Counted from the first letter of the stretch, positions 11,500 through 23,163 are shown. The stretch is 64,000 bases of DNA from Patellaria atrata CBS 101060 (GCA_010093705.1 MU006094.1:1215550-1279549); one strand, 5' to 3'. The notes: generated from the letters alone by a model not told the origin. Made by a program: numbers and translations.

Positions 11500-12153
11500 A
11501 TACTTTTGAAAATTCTCATAGAGCACTCATTACCTGCCCATCCTCCACGCTTCCATCCAGTAAATAAGCACGCAGCTTCCCGCCATAAATCTCCGCGCTC
11601 TCCTCTTCTGCAACATTCTTGCCTTTACCACCGCACTCCCAGCAGCCACACCCGACACCCCCTCCTACAACAACCCACCGCAAGCCAACCACGTCCCATT
11701 TCTCAGTAGGTAGGCCCTTCCGCACCTCCTAAGTATATGCCTTTCACACCGACGTCGTAACATGCTACGCTTTACCCGCTGGTATGAAGGACGCTACTGT
11801 CAAGGCTCAACCTCTGATGGAAGCTGAAAGGTATATTACTACATGTATATGAAGCTTAAACTTAAGGAAAGAAAGTTTTGAGACAGCATATGCTGTTCTG
11901 CTAAAGTACAGTATTACTAAGTCGCTGGATCATCCAAGGCACTTATACCTATTGGGTCTAACCCGTGACAGCTGCGGCGTTCAGGCTCGAGTGGCCGGGC
12001 CCGTACAACTGCGTGCTGTATACGGAGGCGAAGTGCACGGGTTCGGTATTGCGGATCTCCCCGCATATGGGCCGGACTTGGGTGGCGATACACGGTACGC
12101 GGGTGGAGAATCACGTGCGTAGGTTTAGATGCGGGTTTAAAATTACACCTTGA
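11500..12153 (+). pseudogene. Relic of a small secreted cysteine-containing protein gene, split by a solo LTR
   Basis: On the left (about 11570-11790) the translation shows a signal-peptide-like stretch (LRALLFCNILAFTTALPAA) followed by a Pro/Asn-rich segment and TDVVTCYALPAGMKD. On the right, after the solo LTR, AAFRLEWPGPYNCVLYTEAK and further text with two more Cys run to a stop at about 12151. Small size, signal peptide and four spaced Cys suggest a secreted protein, perhaps effector-like. It is broken; function unknown. Confidence 0.5.
11796..11970 (-). mobile_element. Solo LTR, family B, copy 2 (175 bp)
   Basis: Reads on the minus strand from TGTCACGGGTTAGACCC to GGTTGAGCCTTGACA. The 5-bp flanks are GCTAC and GCTGC, one mismatch, as expected of an older duplication. 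It is inserted in the secreted-protein relic and oriented opposite to copy 1; it has one copy of the 100-bp block that is doubled in copy 1. Confidence 0.75.
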
Positions 12154-13084
12154 TGGTTATAGGGGAAGAGGCGAAAAGGGATACTCTTGTCTCTTATAGT
12201 TGGGTTGAGTACCGGGAACGAATTGTGTTCGTGCCATCTTGATTTCTGTAAAATACAGTACAAAACAGGAATTCGAAAGGCTTTTCTACACAATATTGAA
12301 TATGAGCGAGGAACGCTAATATGAACCGTTTCTTATCGTTGTAATTTTAGACTTTAAGTGTACTTCGGTGTGAAAATAGGGATACGAATTCTGATGTGGA
12401 CCGGAAGGTTAATATCTCAACTGCAAGTTGAAAGTAATATCACTCAATTCAGAATCCTTTTATGAAACGACACAGATCGTTTCAAACGTGGACTTGGTAT
12501 TTGAGAGAGGAATGAGCGCTCGGAGGCGGGTTGACTGCGTGTTTCCATTTATTCGGATGCTGCTAGGAACAGAAGACTTGCTCAATGGTGCGTGTTATGA
12601 AAGGGGGAAGCTTAGCGTCAATCATACGTCCAATTGCATTGACTATCGCAATAAAAAGTAAAAGAAAGTGCACAAGTGGCCCATAGGTCTTGTTAAGGGG
12701 AAAATATACAAAGAACGGCGGAGATCATCAGCTCGTCTTCATATACCGTTTAGCACAAATTCCACTGTCGGAATATTCATTGAACATGAAAAAATATCAA
12801 AGATCGTGTAAATATTATTTCTGCCAGGAGAGATTTCATATATAAGGAGAAATGGCCCAGTCTCTCGGATACAAACAAATTTGAGCATACGTGATGAATA
12901 ACTGGGAGATAAATAGTAGATCCTTTAGACTAGAAAATATTAATAGACTCAGGCAAAAAGTTGAACAGTAAGACGTATTTGATATATTGGTTTGCGGGTT
13001 TCCAATCAGAACAATTGAATAAAGATCTGCAATGTATATAGATATGAACCGGGTGTTGGTAAATTAGCGTAGTAGAGGTACTTG
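12154..13084. other. Intergenic, no gene seen
   Basis: AT-rich. A 77-codon frame at 12428-12661 (MKVISLNSESFYETTQIVSN) has no recognisable feature and is not called. Confidence 0.4.
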
Positions 13085-14302
13085 TTAGGGCCATCCCCTA
13101 TTTTGTTCTTGCTTCCACTGCAAGTCGAGGAGGTTTAGGTGCTCGTCGATTACGTTTCCTATTTCCTTTACCTTCACGTTCGTTTGAATAGATTTTGTTT
13201 CAGCAAAATTGATTCGGGACGCCGAGTGCAAATATATATCGTCAGTCACGGGTTTGATCTTGATAGACTGATATATAAAGGGGGGTTCTCCAGTAATGGG
13301 TTGGGGTTCATATTCAGAGGTGTATATGATACCGTGCTCTCTGGCTTTCTCCGGGCATTTTGTGCACCCTCGTTGGCTGTACGTAGAAACAGGTCTGCAA
13401 AGGTAAGTTCTCGTTTGACGTATACATCTCCAAGATACTTACAGTGCAAGACAAAACCCCCTACGTTCCTGCACTACAACAAATCTTCGGATATCCGTGT
13501 ATGCGTATTCCCCGTACCGAACAACAGAGACGTTTGGGTTGCTGAGATCGGGATTGGCAGTAGCACCCATACCTTCCGTGAACAAACACGCAAACATCTT
13601 CCATAAGGTTAGACTTTTCCTGGCTAGAAGACTCCTCACGTACCTTTCCCTGCACAAAGAACGTTCGAGGCCTGACAAAATAATCTAGCCACAAGTCAAT
13701 AATCTCTCTAGAGTGTAAGCGAGTCAGCAATACTTGAGTCCAGTGCCTCAAATTGCCCCAATGTTCCGGTTATGGTATTCTGTGGAAGTTCGCTATCCAC
13801 ATTTGACGGGACTTGTCTACAATTTCAGTATCATTGAAAGTCTAGAGAGCTCAGCAGTGACTACCTGCATATAGCTGCCTAGGGGCGTTGTTACCCTGAC
13901 GCGGGTTGAATGAGGGATTGTACGAGTCGTACTGCGAATAAGGCGTTTGAAGGGATTGAGGATAATTTACGTGTCCCTGAGCCTGCGTTGCATAATGGGA
14001 ATAATATTCCCCACCAGAGGGATAGGCATTGATGGGAGGCGTCGCCGTTTCCACGCTAGAACTAGTATTCTGAGGGACACTTGGAGAAGTGAGCCGGAGA
14101 GAAGGATTTAGTTTTGTTATCTGACGAATATACCTAGAATCCTGCCGTGGAGCCCAGATAGGTCGGTATATTTGTCGGTCTGTTAGAACTATGAGATCAA
14201 TGTATATAGGGTGGTCAACGATGGAGCATTACCTGCATCCCCTTCATGTCTAAAATAATTCCCATGATTATTATCAATGGACCACGCAGTGGGATTAGCC
14301 AT
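13085..14302 (-). CDS. DUF6590 domain protein, probable frame change
   Basis: Starts at 14302 with MANPTAWSIDNNHGNYFRHE, the W-D-x-x-x-x-x-Y-Y/F-R opening usual for DUF6590 proteins. Exon 1 (14233-14302) ends at GTAATG; exon 2 (13865-14188) is Tyr/Gln/Pro-rich. Further exons carry DYFVRPRTFFVQGK, then, after a 46-nt intron with a CTAAC branch site, MFACLFTEGMGATAN and YTDIRRFVVVQERRGFCLAL, then PVSTYSQRGCTKCPEKAREH. These are the core strands of DUF6590. The terminal part (SIKIKPVTDDIYLHSASRIN..TNVKVKEIGNVI) is in another frame, the change falling at a run of seven C near 13295: either an indel in the gene or an assembly error. The intron before DYFVRP is uncertain (weak donor GTGGAT). Function of the family is unknown; it is common in fungal accessory regions. 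Confidence 0.6.
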
Positions 14303-15230
14303 AGCGTAAGAGGTAGCGATAGCTACTTGAACTGAAAATTGTATTGTACGTACTCGTACGATGAATTCATCGACAGTATGGGATCCATTAGGAAGAACAA
14401 AGGATGGATAGATACATATACCGAACTCTTTCGACTAGATAAAATGCGGCTCTACCTGAGGGTCTTTAAAGCGGCCCAGAGTTGCTTGATCTTTGGCGCA
14501 TTGATATTATCAAGTTTAACTTTGTGTAGGGGATGAATGGAAACTCATTGGATGGACGCATCGAATTCAACTCGTTCGCTTCCCAAATAGGCTGCGTATG
14601 CATGTTTTAGAGAAACGAGCAATTATGTAGTACTATACTGTACATAATCCGTTCTGATATTCCATCCCCATACGTTCACGTTGTTGGGTGTTGTCTGTTG
14701 TCTATGGGTTTTGAAGCGGGTTAGCAGGCGGCTATGTCGGCAAATCCTGCCACACTCTTTTACGACAGGGTTATTTAATTACCCTCGTACTCGTACCGGT
14801 AATTACGAGGTACTTCTTACCTTACCTTTCGGTCTTCCCTGAGCTGTATTGAAACACGTCCGATACGCTCAATATTACACACTGTTCGATTCCCTTGCTG
14901 AATGGGGCTCAAGGACAGGGCTAACCATAAACCGGACTGTGATAGACCCAGACACGCGTGTTACAATGATTAGTTCTAGTTGACCCACTGGATGAAGCTG
15001 AACGGACACTTCGCGATGTTTTCGAATGCCAACGAAGAGTAAAACACATTCTTCGTTCCATGCAAGGTTGGACATGGCAACAGATGCTCGTCCTTCCTTC
15101 ACTGATAAAGTCCATATCTTGCGCTGATGGTTATCCTAACAACACCAGTCTCCACGAAACGCAGCCTCGAATCTAAGTAGAATCAGCAACAAGCGACGAT
15201 TACACCCTCTTCGGGATTCATGTTGAGGAT
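14303..15230. other. Intergenic, no gene seen
   Basis: Promoter regions of the divergent DUF6590 and proline-rich genes, about 930 bp. No recognised motif. Confidence 0.4.
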
Positions 15231-16820
15231 ATGAAATTCTGCTCCTCCCCTTCCTTCAACCCAATGGGTCGGACAAGCTCAAGCTCTAAGAAACCGGATA
15301 CACCAGAGTGTATATTCATAAACCAGGTTAGGGAAAAGCAAGAAAAGTTATGCGGCGACAGAGAGGCAACAGTTCTTCAGCGTCTAAATCTCCGTGAAGC
15401 TCGATTCGACCTTCGTCAGAGTCGCAAAAAGCTCCTGGATGCTTTGGCACAGCTAGTTGGCGGAATTCGTCGTGAATTCGCTACCCATCCCGACTTCATT
15501 GGTTCAGAAAATCTGTCAAAGAATTATGAGGAGTTTCAGAGGGAACACGATAATTACGGAATTCAGGAAGCAGACTATGAGTCCTCAGAAGATTCCTACA
15601 ACGCAAAAGAATGGAATTTTGACAAGGAGGAGAAGGCGTTCTCTAGCATGCTCAGTATCCCAATTCCTGAAGATGAATTGGATGAATTCTACGACACCTA
15701 TCTCAAAGACCCTATTACATTGAACCAGCTACACCCGCTCCCTCCTCCGCCACCTCCGAATTATACATTTCCGTTCCCACCTCCGCCGCCTCACAATTAT
15801 ACATTTCCTTTTGAAAATCCCCCTCCGCGACCCCCGAATTATACATCTCCGCCCCCACCTCCCCCTCCACTGCATCCGAACTATACGGTTCCGGCCCCAC
15901 CTCCTCCACCGCCTATACCTGATATGTCCTTAGCTAAACCCGACGGACAGGGAACACTCGAATCACCTCCTTCATCTCCACCACCTCTCTCTTTCCCATG
16001 GAAGTCTTACCAGACTCCTTATAACCATGGAGCCAATTCCCAGATTTATCTTCCTGCCGATTCCGACTCGAACAGATCACGGGTAGATAGCTCTACTGTC
16101 GCCCGGTATCTCTTCTCCGTTGAGAAAGCTGAGCATATAAGGGAAGACCTTGTGGATCTGCGTTCCAAAAAAGTAGAACTTCTGGAAATCAGTGACAATT
16201 TTAAGGACGTCAATATTTCGTCGGAACTGGCGGAAGAGATAGACAACGAATACACTGACAAGCTGGACGAGTCATTCCACGCTGAGAGCGACATTCAGAC
16301 ACTGGAATTTTCTATCCTTGCTGGGGAAAATCCCCTCAAACCGATCTTGCCATGGTTTTTGCTCAATCATGGTGCAGTCGATACCAACGTTTTGGTTTAT
16401 GGGAAGTCCAAGAGCGAAGCGGACCTCCCTGATATCAAAGATAGGCTTCCAGAAGTTTGTTCTCAGGTAAATAATTGGATTGGTGTCACGTTCAAGGACT
16501 CCCCTTTAGAACGGGCTCGACAAAAAGCCATCCTAGACAATCCAACCATGACTGATTTAGAATTGTTCCGCCTAATTAAACATATCTGGAATAAAACAGC
16601 CATAGCAGACCCAAACATTGCGATTTTCGACAAATCAGTTATGGGAACAACTACATCTCCAACAACGATGAAATATTCGCCTCAATCAGCACTTTCTTCG
16701 AAGAAGCGAGCTGCTAGTCATAACGGTCTATCTATAGGACGTCGGCACATACTGAAGGATGGACATCTAACAGATATATGGGCCTCAGTTACTGTCAGAT
16801 CTCACGCTATAACTGTTTGA
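15231..16820 (+). CDS. Proline-rich protein with PPNYT repeats, 529 aa
   Basis: Single exon. The start may be the first ATG or MGRTSSSSKK 11 codons on. Residues about 20-150 are charged and helical (KQEKLCGDREATVLQRLNLR, REARFDLRQSRKKLLDAL), then residues 164-240 hold four proline-rich repeats each with a PNYT(F/S/V)P or HNYTFP core, followed by a second helical segment (residues 285-360, SVEKAEHIREDLVDLRSKKV) and a C-terminal domain (ILPWFLLNHGAVDTNVLVYG; LPEVCSQVNNWIGVTF). It has no signal peptide, so the NYT sequons are unlikely to be glycosylated. The architecture (coil, polyproline, coil) resembles a cytoplasmic scaffold. I do not recognise the family. Intact. Confidence 0.75.
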   Translation: MKFCSSPSFNPMGRTSSSSKKPDTPECIFINQVREKQEKLCGDREATVLQRLNLREARFDLRQSRKKLLDALAQLVGGIRREFATHPDFIGSENLSKNYEEFQREHDNYGIQEADYESSEDSYNAKEWNFDKEEKAFSSMLSIPIPEDELDEFYDTYLKDPITLNQLHPLPPPPPPNYTFPFPPPPPHNYTFPFENPPPRPPNYTSPPPPPPPLHPNYTVPAPPPPPPIPDMSLAKPDGQGTLESPPSSPPPLSFPWKSYQTPYNHGANSQIYLPADSDSNRSRVDSSTVARYLFSVEKAEHIREDLVDLRSKKVELLEISDNFKDVNISSELAEEIDNEYTDKLDESFHAESDIQTLEFSILAGENPLKPILPWFLLNHGAVDTNVLVYGKSKSEADLPDIKDRLPEVCSQVNNWIGVTFKDSPLERARQKAILDNPTMTDLELFRLIKHIWNKTAIADPNIAIFDKSVMGTTTSPTTMKYSPQSALSSKKRAASHNGLSIGRRHILKDGHLTDIWASVTVRSHAITV

Positions 16821-18690
16821 AGCTCTCAGTGAACAAAGGGTGCAGTCTTATCTTTTTTTCCTAGTAGGAAGTATACCTCTCGTCGAAATGTTCAGCACAC
16901 TTGTATTTCATTTCAGATTGTTCAAATCTGCTCTATTTCCTTTTGGGGTTTTCAAACCTCGCTTTATATTACTTACCACTGCTTTTATTATACGGTATTT
17001 TCGGCGTCCCGCGGAACCACTCTTCAAAAGGTGTCCGTGTCTTAACCCCTCTTCCACAGCGTGCATACTGCACATGCGGTAGGTCATCTGAACATGATAC
17101 TCACATTTACAATGCCAAGTGCTTTTTGAGCCTCAACTTACGAGCAACCCGCCTTCCACCATCTATCTGGACCTCTAGAGTCTCAGACTGAAAGCCAGCG
17201 CACCCTGGAAGCCCTTAGAGTGTGCTCCCACACTTCGCCAGGGAAAAGCAACACAGTTGTGGTTTCAGGCAATTGATCCGCCGTTCTCCATCTATTTCAT
17301 TGGCGAACCTCTTTTCCGCATGGAGTCTACCACTTAATCTCAAATAACAGGTATCCAATCACGCATATGTGGCATGTATTCCCGTCTGTCACCATTGATA
17401 AGACCCCACGTTCCACAGTGTTGGCAAACATAACTGGGAAGCATTAAGCGCGCTGTGCGTTTTACAGGGCTCGATTCAGGACGGGACGGCACGCCTTGGA
17501 TTACTCCATCACCAGGTCTCACCCCCAACTTTGTTGCCGTTGACGAGGATATACAGGAGTAGTAGACAGCCTTGCGATTCTGTTTGTTCCGGTTGCGCGC
17601 GTTCCACGACGCCGGACCGCTGTGCGCCCATGTCCCCACCTTATCGTTCGAATCAGAGTTGGGTCGAATGCTGGAAGGGAGGTGCCGTGGCTTATAGGAT
17701 GCGGGAGGTCACAATTCCCGTGAGGCGCAGCAGATCCCGGGAGGATGGGGATTTCCAATATTTTGTAACCATGTTTTCGGGATCTAGCCTGAAAGAGGAA
17801 ACTTTGCATCTCATATACTTGTAATGAAATAAGCAAAAAGGCAAATATGGTACTTGGTATCGTTTTGTCTGATTGGTGGTACAGAATACCTACCTTCTCG
17901 GGTAGGGCTTGCACGGCGTCTTTGCTTGTGGTTGGCTGCCCCAATAGGTACTAGTAACAACCTTCTTCCGATGTCACTCAAAGAAGATACATGTTTACAA
18001 TTCACGTTGCAAGGTAAGAGTAATAGATTTCAAAGAATAAGTTAGATCGTATAAAACTACTGTTCGTTTCTATCTCGCACTTTCGATTCCAGTATCATCA
18101 TGTCTCACCGCTGTGAATTGTTCTCTCATCCTACTAAGCCATTATACATGCGGATATAAGATATCAGATTCGCACAACACTGTTGCCTACCCAAATCCTC
18201 TTCGTGACTCATCAGTCCTCCTTTCTTTTCAGCTAGGCAATGACGTTGTGTTGCTTCGATATACTCTCTACGAACTCTTAGAAACCCATATCTCACTCCC
18301 AGTTTTATAAGCGACTTGCGCGAATGCCTATTTCAACCAACCAGGCAATGGTATTGTATTTCTTCAAGTAAGCAGAATAATAAAGAAGTAGAAACCATGC
18401 CTATTGCTTCTTTTTCTCTCCCTCCAACCTAAGAACCGCCAGTCACATCACTGAAAATTAGGCTTCCCTTATATCACATATCTCCCAGTCCAGTTCCTTA
18501 CGGCCCACTCGTTTGACATGACACGCGAAAGAGCACAGGTTAGCTTGCCTACCGGGATAGCAGATTGACAGTTCCACAGCATGTAAGAACAATAACGCAA
18601 AGCCCAAAAATACACGAACACAATTCAACCCGAATAAGAATAAATACTTCGCTACGTCTGCTACGCGCAATCAAACCGCAACCCCATCAC
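16821..18690. other. Long gene-poor stretch
   Basis: Nearly 1.9 kb. Overlapping frames of 60-140 codons on both strands near 17340-17945 have no recognisable motif and look like chance frames in GC-richer DNA. No RNA gene seen. Confidence 0.4.
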
Positions 18691-18907
18691 CACCACCCCA
18701 AAAAAGGCCTATAAAACTAGACCAGAAAAATAAAAATAAAATTAAAGCCAAAACAGTTCCCACACCCTCCGAAGAGGGTGTGGTACATCTGCTGCCCGCG
18801 CAGGGGTTCAAGAAATTTGGGGGCCCTTTTGGCCCCCTCGGGAGTCGACCCCGGGGCTGTCGTGTGATGCCTGGTGGCGCTACCACCATGCTACCCCGGG
18901 CTATGGT
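18691..18907 (-). mobile_element. tRNA-derived SINE-like sequence
   Basis: On the minus strand an A-box-like TAGCATGGTGGTAGCG (18893-18878) is followed 27 bp on by a B-box-like GGGTCGACTCCC (18851-18840), one mismatch from GGTTCGANTCC. Only 4 of 5 T-stem pairs form and no good acceptor stem is seen, so it is not a working tRNA. Downstream come a GC-rich body (with the palindrome-like GGGGGCCCTTTTGGCCCCC) and a T-rich tail (AATTTTATTTTTATTTTTC), as in some fungal SINEs. No flanking duplication was identified, so ends are approximate. Confidence 0.4.
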
Positions 18908-19370
18908 ATTTGCCCTGCCGCAGTTTTACTTCTAACGTGTTGGTCACGGGGGTTGGGTTTACTGCGGGATGGGGGGATCGGGACTTGAGAGGGATGTGAG
19001 AGAGATGGAATAGGGACATTCGTACGCCTGGAGAATTATGTCCGTATTGTGAGTCTTTCTCCTGGGAGAACTCTGTATGTGAGAGCGGTATTAGGGACTA
19101 GGACAAATAGTAAGCTCAGTAATTGTACATATACAATATCGTAGCCAAGTCTACATAGGTCTACACCTATTCGTTTAACGACAAGGCCCCACCTGGCTTC
19201 CTCCCCTTTTCTTTCTCATTTCATAACCAACGAGATCTCACAACTATCTCATTGCTCATATGTGCACTTGGATCAAGACGGAAAGGGACGAACATCACAA
19301 GAGAAAGTGAGGTATCAGTATCAGAATTACCTCGTTCAAGGACATGATATTGCTATCTAGATAAGCTTCC
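18908..19370. other. Intergenic, no gene seen
   Basis: Nothing recognised between the SINE-like sequence and the NACHT relic. Confidence 0.4.
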
Positions 19371-19700
19371 TAGACCTAAGTCCTAGTTCTTCTATATAGC
19401 ACCGCTAGACCAGAAGAAAAGAGGTGCAATAATCAAAGGAGCATCCTTAGCCAAGCTCGATAGTAATTCATCTGTTCTTGTATGTTTAGAGATTAATTTC
19501 ATCAGAGTGGATTTTCCAGATCCAGCTTTCCCGTTAATCCAGTAGCAACCTTTACTGTCTTTCAACCAACCCGAAAGATTATCCTACTGTTTGAATTCAC
19601 CTCCGTCATCCCCTTCGCAGCCGTACCCTCCTTCACTATCGAAGTTTTCTTAAATATTGTAGAATCTTGCAGTAACGTTCTCTATGCACCGAGAAACATC
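19371..19700 (-). pseudogene. NACHT-domain relic
   Basis: Minus-strand translation gives GGEFKQ, then GWLKDSKGCYWINGKAGSGK and STLMKLISKHTRTDELLSS, then APLIIAPLFFWSSGA. GKAGSGKS is a Walker A loop in the context (W-I-N-G-K-x-G-S-G-K-S-T-L-M-K) typical of fungal NACHT NTPases, and FFWSSG is the usual strand after it. Stops and frame changes surround it and no N- or C-terminal domain is left. In living relatives the domain is the nucleotide switch of NLR-type proteins. Confidence 0.65.
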
Positions 19701-20213
19701 ACAATATAAATTTCAATTCCGGTTCAGAGCTTTTCAGACACCTAGTTATGCCCCGTTAAGATCTGTGAAGCGTTAACCTCAAAGATGTTTCAATTTCGGA
19801 TGACACATACAATCACTACTCACATGTTTGCTGCGGTCCGTACCAGACAGTTCCAAATTGAGAAATTAATATCAGTATTACGGTTGGATGTATGCTCATA
19901 GTTAAAGGACCTTGATCGTTAAAGGATATTTTCCCGCAATTATCTGCATCTCTCGATACCTCGACGCTTGTCAAGATAGTACTAGTAGCCTCTTGGATAT
20001 GAAGTATAGAGAGACTTTCCTGACTGGAAAATTCCATACCATTTGTTCCCGCCGATACGATGAAGTCAGAGATAACTTAGCGGAATACAGAACAGTAGGT
20101 GAGGAATACCCTTAAGGAAAGGGATACTTTCTCATGCTATGCTAAACTTTGTTATGCAGTCTGGAAACCAGCCTCTGCAGGTATCTCGATCTCGAGTCAC
20201 AGACGGTACTCCG
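19701..20213. other. Intergenic, no gene seen
   Basis: Downstream of the signal peptide peptidase gene. Only short frames without recognisable content. Confidence 0.4.
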
Positions 20214-22197
20214 TTAAGAAGTCCTCAATCTCTTCCCCGCCGGTTCACCACCCTTAGCTTCAACAGGGATGGTCCAATTGTGCTTCAGATTGTCATTGAC
20301 CCTTGCTTCTTCATGGCTTGATTGGGTTACATCCGTCTGTTTAGTGCTCCCTTCATCCTTCTCCTTCTTCTCCTTACCTGTCTTCAGCGGCCAAGGAGCA
20401 GAAATAGAAAAAGAAACAACCTCATACCGCTGTCGCTGTTTGCTGGGCGACCCTGCTTCATTTGATCCAAAAGAGTTCCCCGCATCATCATCGCCGTTCT
20501 CGAAATACGGTGCCAGAGCTTTCTCCAGCCTCTTCGCGTCCATCTCTCTCTTATCTTTTGAAAAGATGGATTTGTGCGAGAGGTCCTTCTTCTCCGGGTC
20601 CTCGTTTGCAGCTCCACTATTTGGAGCAGGGAAATCCTCTTCTTCGACAGCTTCGGAGAAGGCCCACATCTCTTCCGCCTCACCCCTCATAAGAGCAGTC
20701 AACCATAGAGACAGGAGCACCGTAGGGACAAGGTAGAGGAGTGCGGGTTGTGCATGATTTGACCATTGCATACCTATAAGTGTGGCAAGCATACCGATTA
20801 CATACCCGAAGATACTTACCTTGAAGTACGTCTTGGGAAACGCTGGGGACGAAAAGGAAGGCGGTGTCGTCGAGTGCGGAGTGAGTTTGGAGGGGACACG
20901 CGATTTCCCAAACCAGGACGTGGTCCAGAAAACATCACCCCAATGATGTGTGAGGGGATGGTACTCTGATTTTTCAACGCAGATTGAAGACTGAGAGATA
21001 TTTGTATCTTCAGTTTTGGAATCAGAGGTTGACTCTGTGGAAGGCGATGTGTGGTGGACTTTCTGCTTGCGCAGATAGTGCAAGTACAGGTCAAACCGCA
21101 AAGCTAAACCAATCATGATTCCAGGAAGGACAACATCGCCAAGACCGAGCATGGCATGGGATACTTTGATCGCATCTGGAGCCTTGGGTCTTGGAAACAC
21201 TAGTTTGATGGGAATATCTAAAGATGTAGCTACTGTGACCATCATGGGACTATCCAGGTCAGACTTCTGAACAATCAAACATAGATTGAGTAACTTACGT
21301 GTAGAAGACAAAGTAGATATCATAGAAGAACAGTGCAGCTAGTATCAAGCTACCTGTCCCGAACGTTGTAGGTGAGAGTAACTGCAACGCACCATATGCG
21401 AAAGCAAAACCCATGAGATTTGTTAGATACCATGGCTTGTCAACAAAATTGAAGTATGCAACAACTCCCAGTCCGGTGAATAACCCAAGAATCCCATGGA
21501 TACCCAGACGGACCTTGAAAAATACCAATCGGTGGATATATGTTCGTATACTCCACTTTTGCTTTGGTAGTTCCCTCACAGACCATAGTAAGTTGGTGAG
21601 TCGTTTTGACAACGGTATATAGGCCAGAAATCCCGGCAACGGCGTGTTTCTAGGGCTCTTTCCTTCCTCCTTAACTTGATCCACATTATCTGGGATCATC
21701 TTCTTCTCCGAGGCTCTTGCTTTCCATAGAATGCCACTATCAACATAGACGCGAGGAAATATTAGACTGTGTACCACATCCATACCATCGGTCAATAGCT
21801 TCCCAACGCTAGCCAGTCCAAAGATGGCGAAATACCAATTCAGGATCTTATTGAGAAGTGTGGGATCTTGCAACCACTTGAGCAAGAAGTACAGCCCTGC
21901 TAACGTGCAACCAGCAAACAAGGGCATCATGAGTGCATCTGTTGGACTTAGGCCCTCCATCTTTTGGGCGGTTTCTGTCTCTTCGTCTTCGCTCTCCTCA
22001 TGATCAATATCCTTCTTCTCGTTCTTTATTGGCTTTGCAGCGGATGCAGGGCGTGAGAGCGACGCATGAGCTCCAACGTAGATAGGAAATAGAGCAGAGA
22101 GGATCAGATGGATGTAAGTAGGTATCAATGGTTGGATCTCTGCAAATTCGAACGCGAGGCGACCGAGCAGTTCAGTGATGGGTCCTGGTTCTGCCAT
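20214..22197 (-). CDS. Signal peptide peptidase (GxGD intramembrane aspartyl protease)
   Basis: Exons 21299-22197 and 20214-21249 join over a 49-nt intron (GTAAGT..ATAG) in phase 2 to give 644 aa; start MAEPGPITELLG. Multi-pass. Catalytic motifs are present: FFYDIYFVFYT (the YD motif, first Asp, at the exon junction), LGLGDVVLPG (GxGD, second Asp) and QPALLY (PAL motif). It cleaves signal-peptide remnants and type II transmembrane segments in the ER membrane. After the last membrane segment there is a fungal-style cytosolic tail of about 190 residues, Lys/Glu/Ser-rich, ending in a basic RLRTS. The middle loop after GxGD (HHTSPSTESTSDSKTEDTN) is longer than in yeast Ypf1. A start 24 codons upstream is possible but poorer. 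Confidence 0.93.
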
Positions 22198-22693
22198 GAT
22201 ACGATTTAGGCACAAGTTGTTGTGAGAATTTTTAGGAAAAGACGTAAGGGGGATACAACCCCACAGCACCTGTATGATTTGATAATGTTTTTGTGAGCCT
22301 AGACATCAGTGAACTGGGTAAGAAAGTTGTCTTTCAAATGGTGGGACGAAACGCGCCGAATTAGGTTGACGTCGCGGCGCGGAGTTTTTCCGCTCTCACT
22401 CAAAGTGAAGATATATCACATTATTTTATGAATATATTTTAGAACAATCATTACACAATTTTTGGAAATATCACCTACGCTAGCAGTTTTAATCTAGAGT
22501 GTGACCATATATTGAGCTGACTAGACATCAAGACAACCTCACCTCACTTCGCAATGTATTTGAGACTGTTTTAAGAATGGCACGAGTAGGTACCTATTTG
22601 ATTGTCTATCTCATCATCACCCGGGACTGCCTCTATATACAATGTCCTCTTATCATACACATGTTTCGTCTTGTCCATGAACACTGCGGACCG
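22198..22693. other. Promoter of the signal peptide peptidase gene
   Basis: About 500 bp between the protease start and the 3' end of the complex I gene. No further gene seen. Confidence 0.4.
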
Positions 22694-23163
22694 TTATGCT
22701 GCGGTCTGGACCAACTCCGTCACCTTCTGCTCTATGCCCTTGTCGTCTAAGCCTAGATATTACATCAGTAGCTGTCGAATAATCGTATTTGCGCGATACC
22801 CACCATCGAGGGATACTTTCTTCTCCTTTCCGAACTCTACGTATGCTTATTAGCTCCTTACCGTACTAACAGAGGTCCCGTAAGGTGGATGTCGCCATAC
22901 CGTATCGTGCGTATACCACGGGTTGCACATTCAAGGCCTCCCTTATCATGATCGGAGTATGTGGATTGTGTTTCTTCATCGTCGGATACGTTCTCGTGAG
23001 GAAAGACCTATAACGCCATAAACAATTAGCTCCATCTAATGATGAACCCCATACAAATCCCAATTGATGCCCCATACCTCGTCGCAGCACTGTGATCCGA
23101 AGTCTGACACAACAAGAACCTCAATTCCCTCAAGCTCTGCGTAAAAGCATATTTCGACGCCAT
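22694..23163 (-). CDS. NADH:ubiquinone oxidoreductase 10.5-kDa subunit (NDUFA2/B8 family)
   Basis: Four exons: 23078-23163, 22901-23007, 22804-22836 and 22694-22746, phases 2, 1 and 1, giving 92 aa. Start MASKYAFTQSLRELRFLLCQ with two Cys-flanked helices (LLCQTSDHSAATRSFL), then the hallmark TYPTMKKHNPHTPIMIREAL and VVYARYEFGKEKKV, ending KVTELVQTAA. This is the thioredoxin-fold accessory subunit of the complex I matrix arm (N. crassa nuo-10.5). The third exon is only 33 nt, which explains why no single long frame covers the gene. Length fits the family (85-100 aa). It is head-to-head with the pyruvate carrier gene, 332 bp apart. Confidence 0.92.

Noticed and set aside
17340-17945. Protein gene on either strand near 17.3-17.9 kb
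   Set aside because: Overlapping frames of similar length on both strands, no motif, no splice support.
18838-18895. Functional tRNA gene
   Set aside because: A and B boxes are present but the acceptor stem and part of the T stem do not pair.
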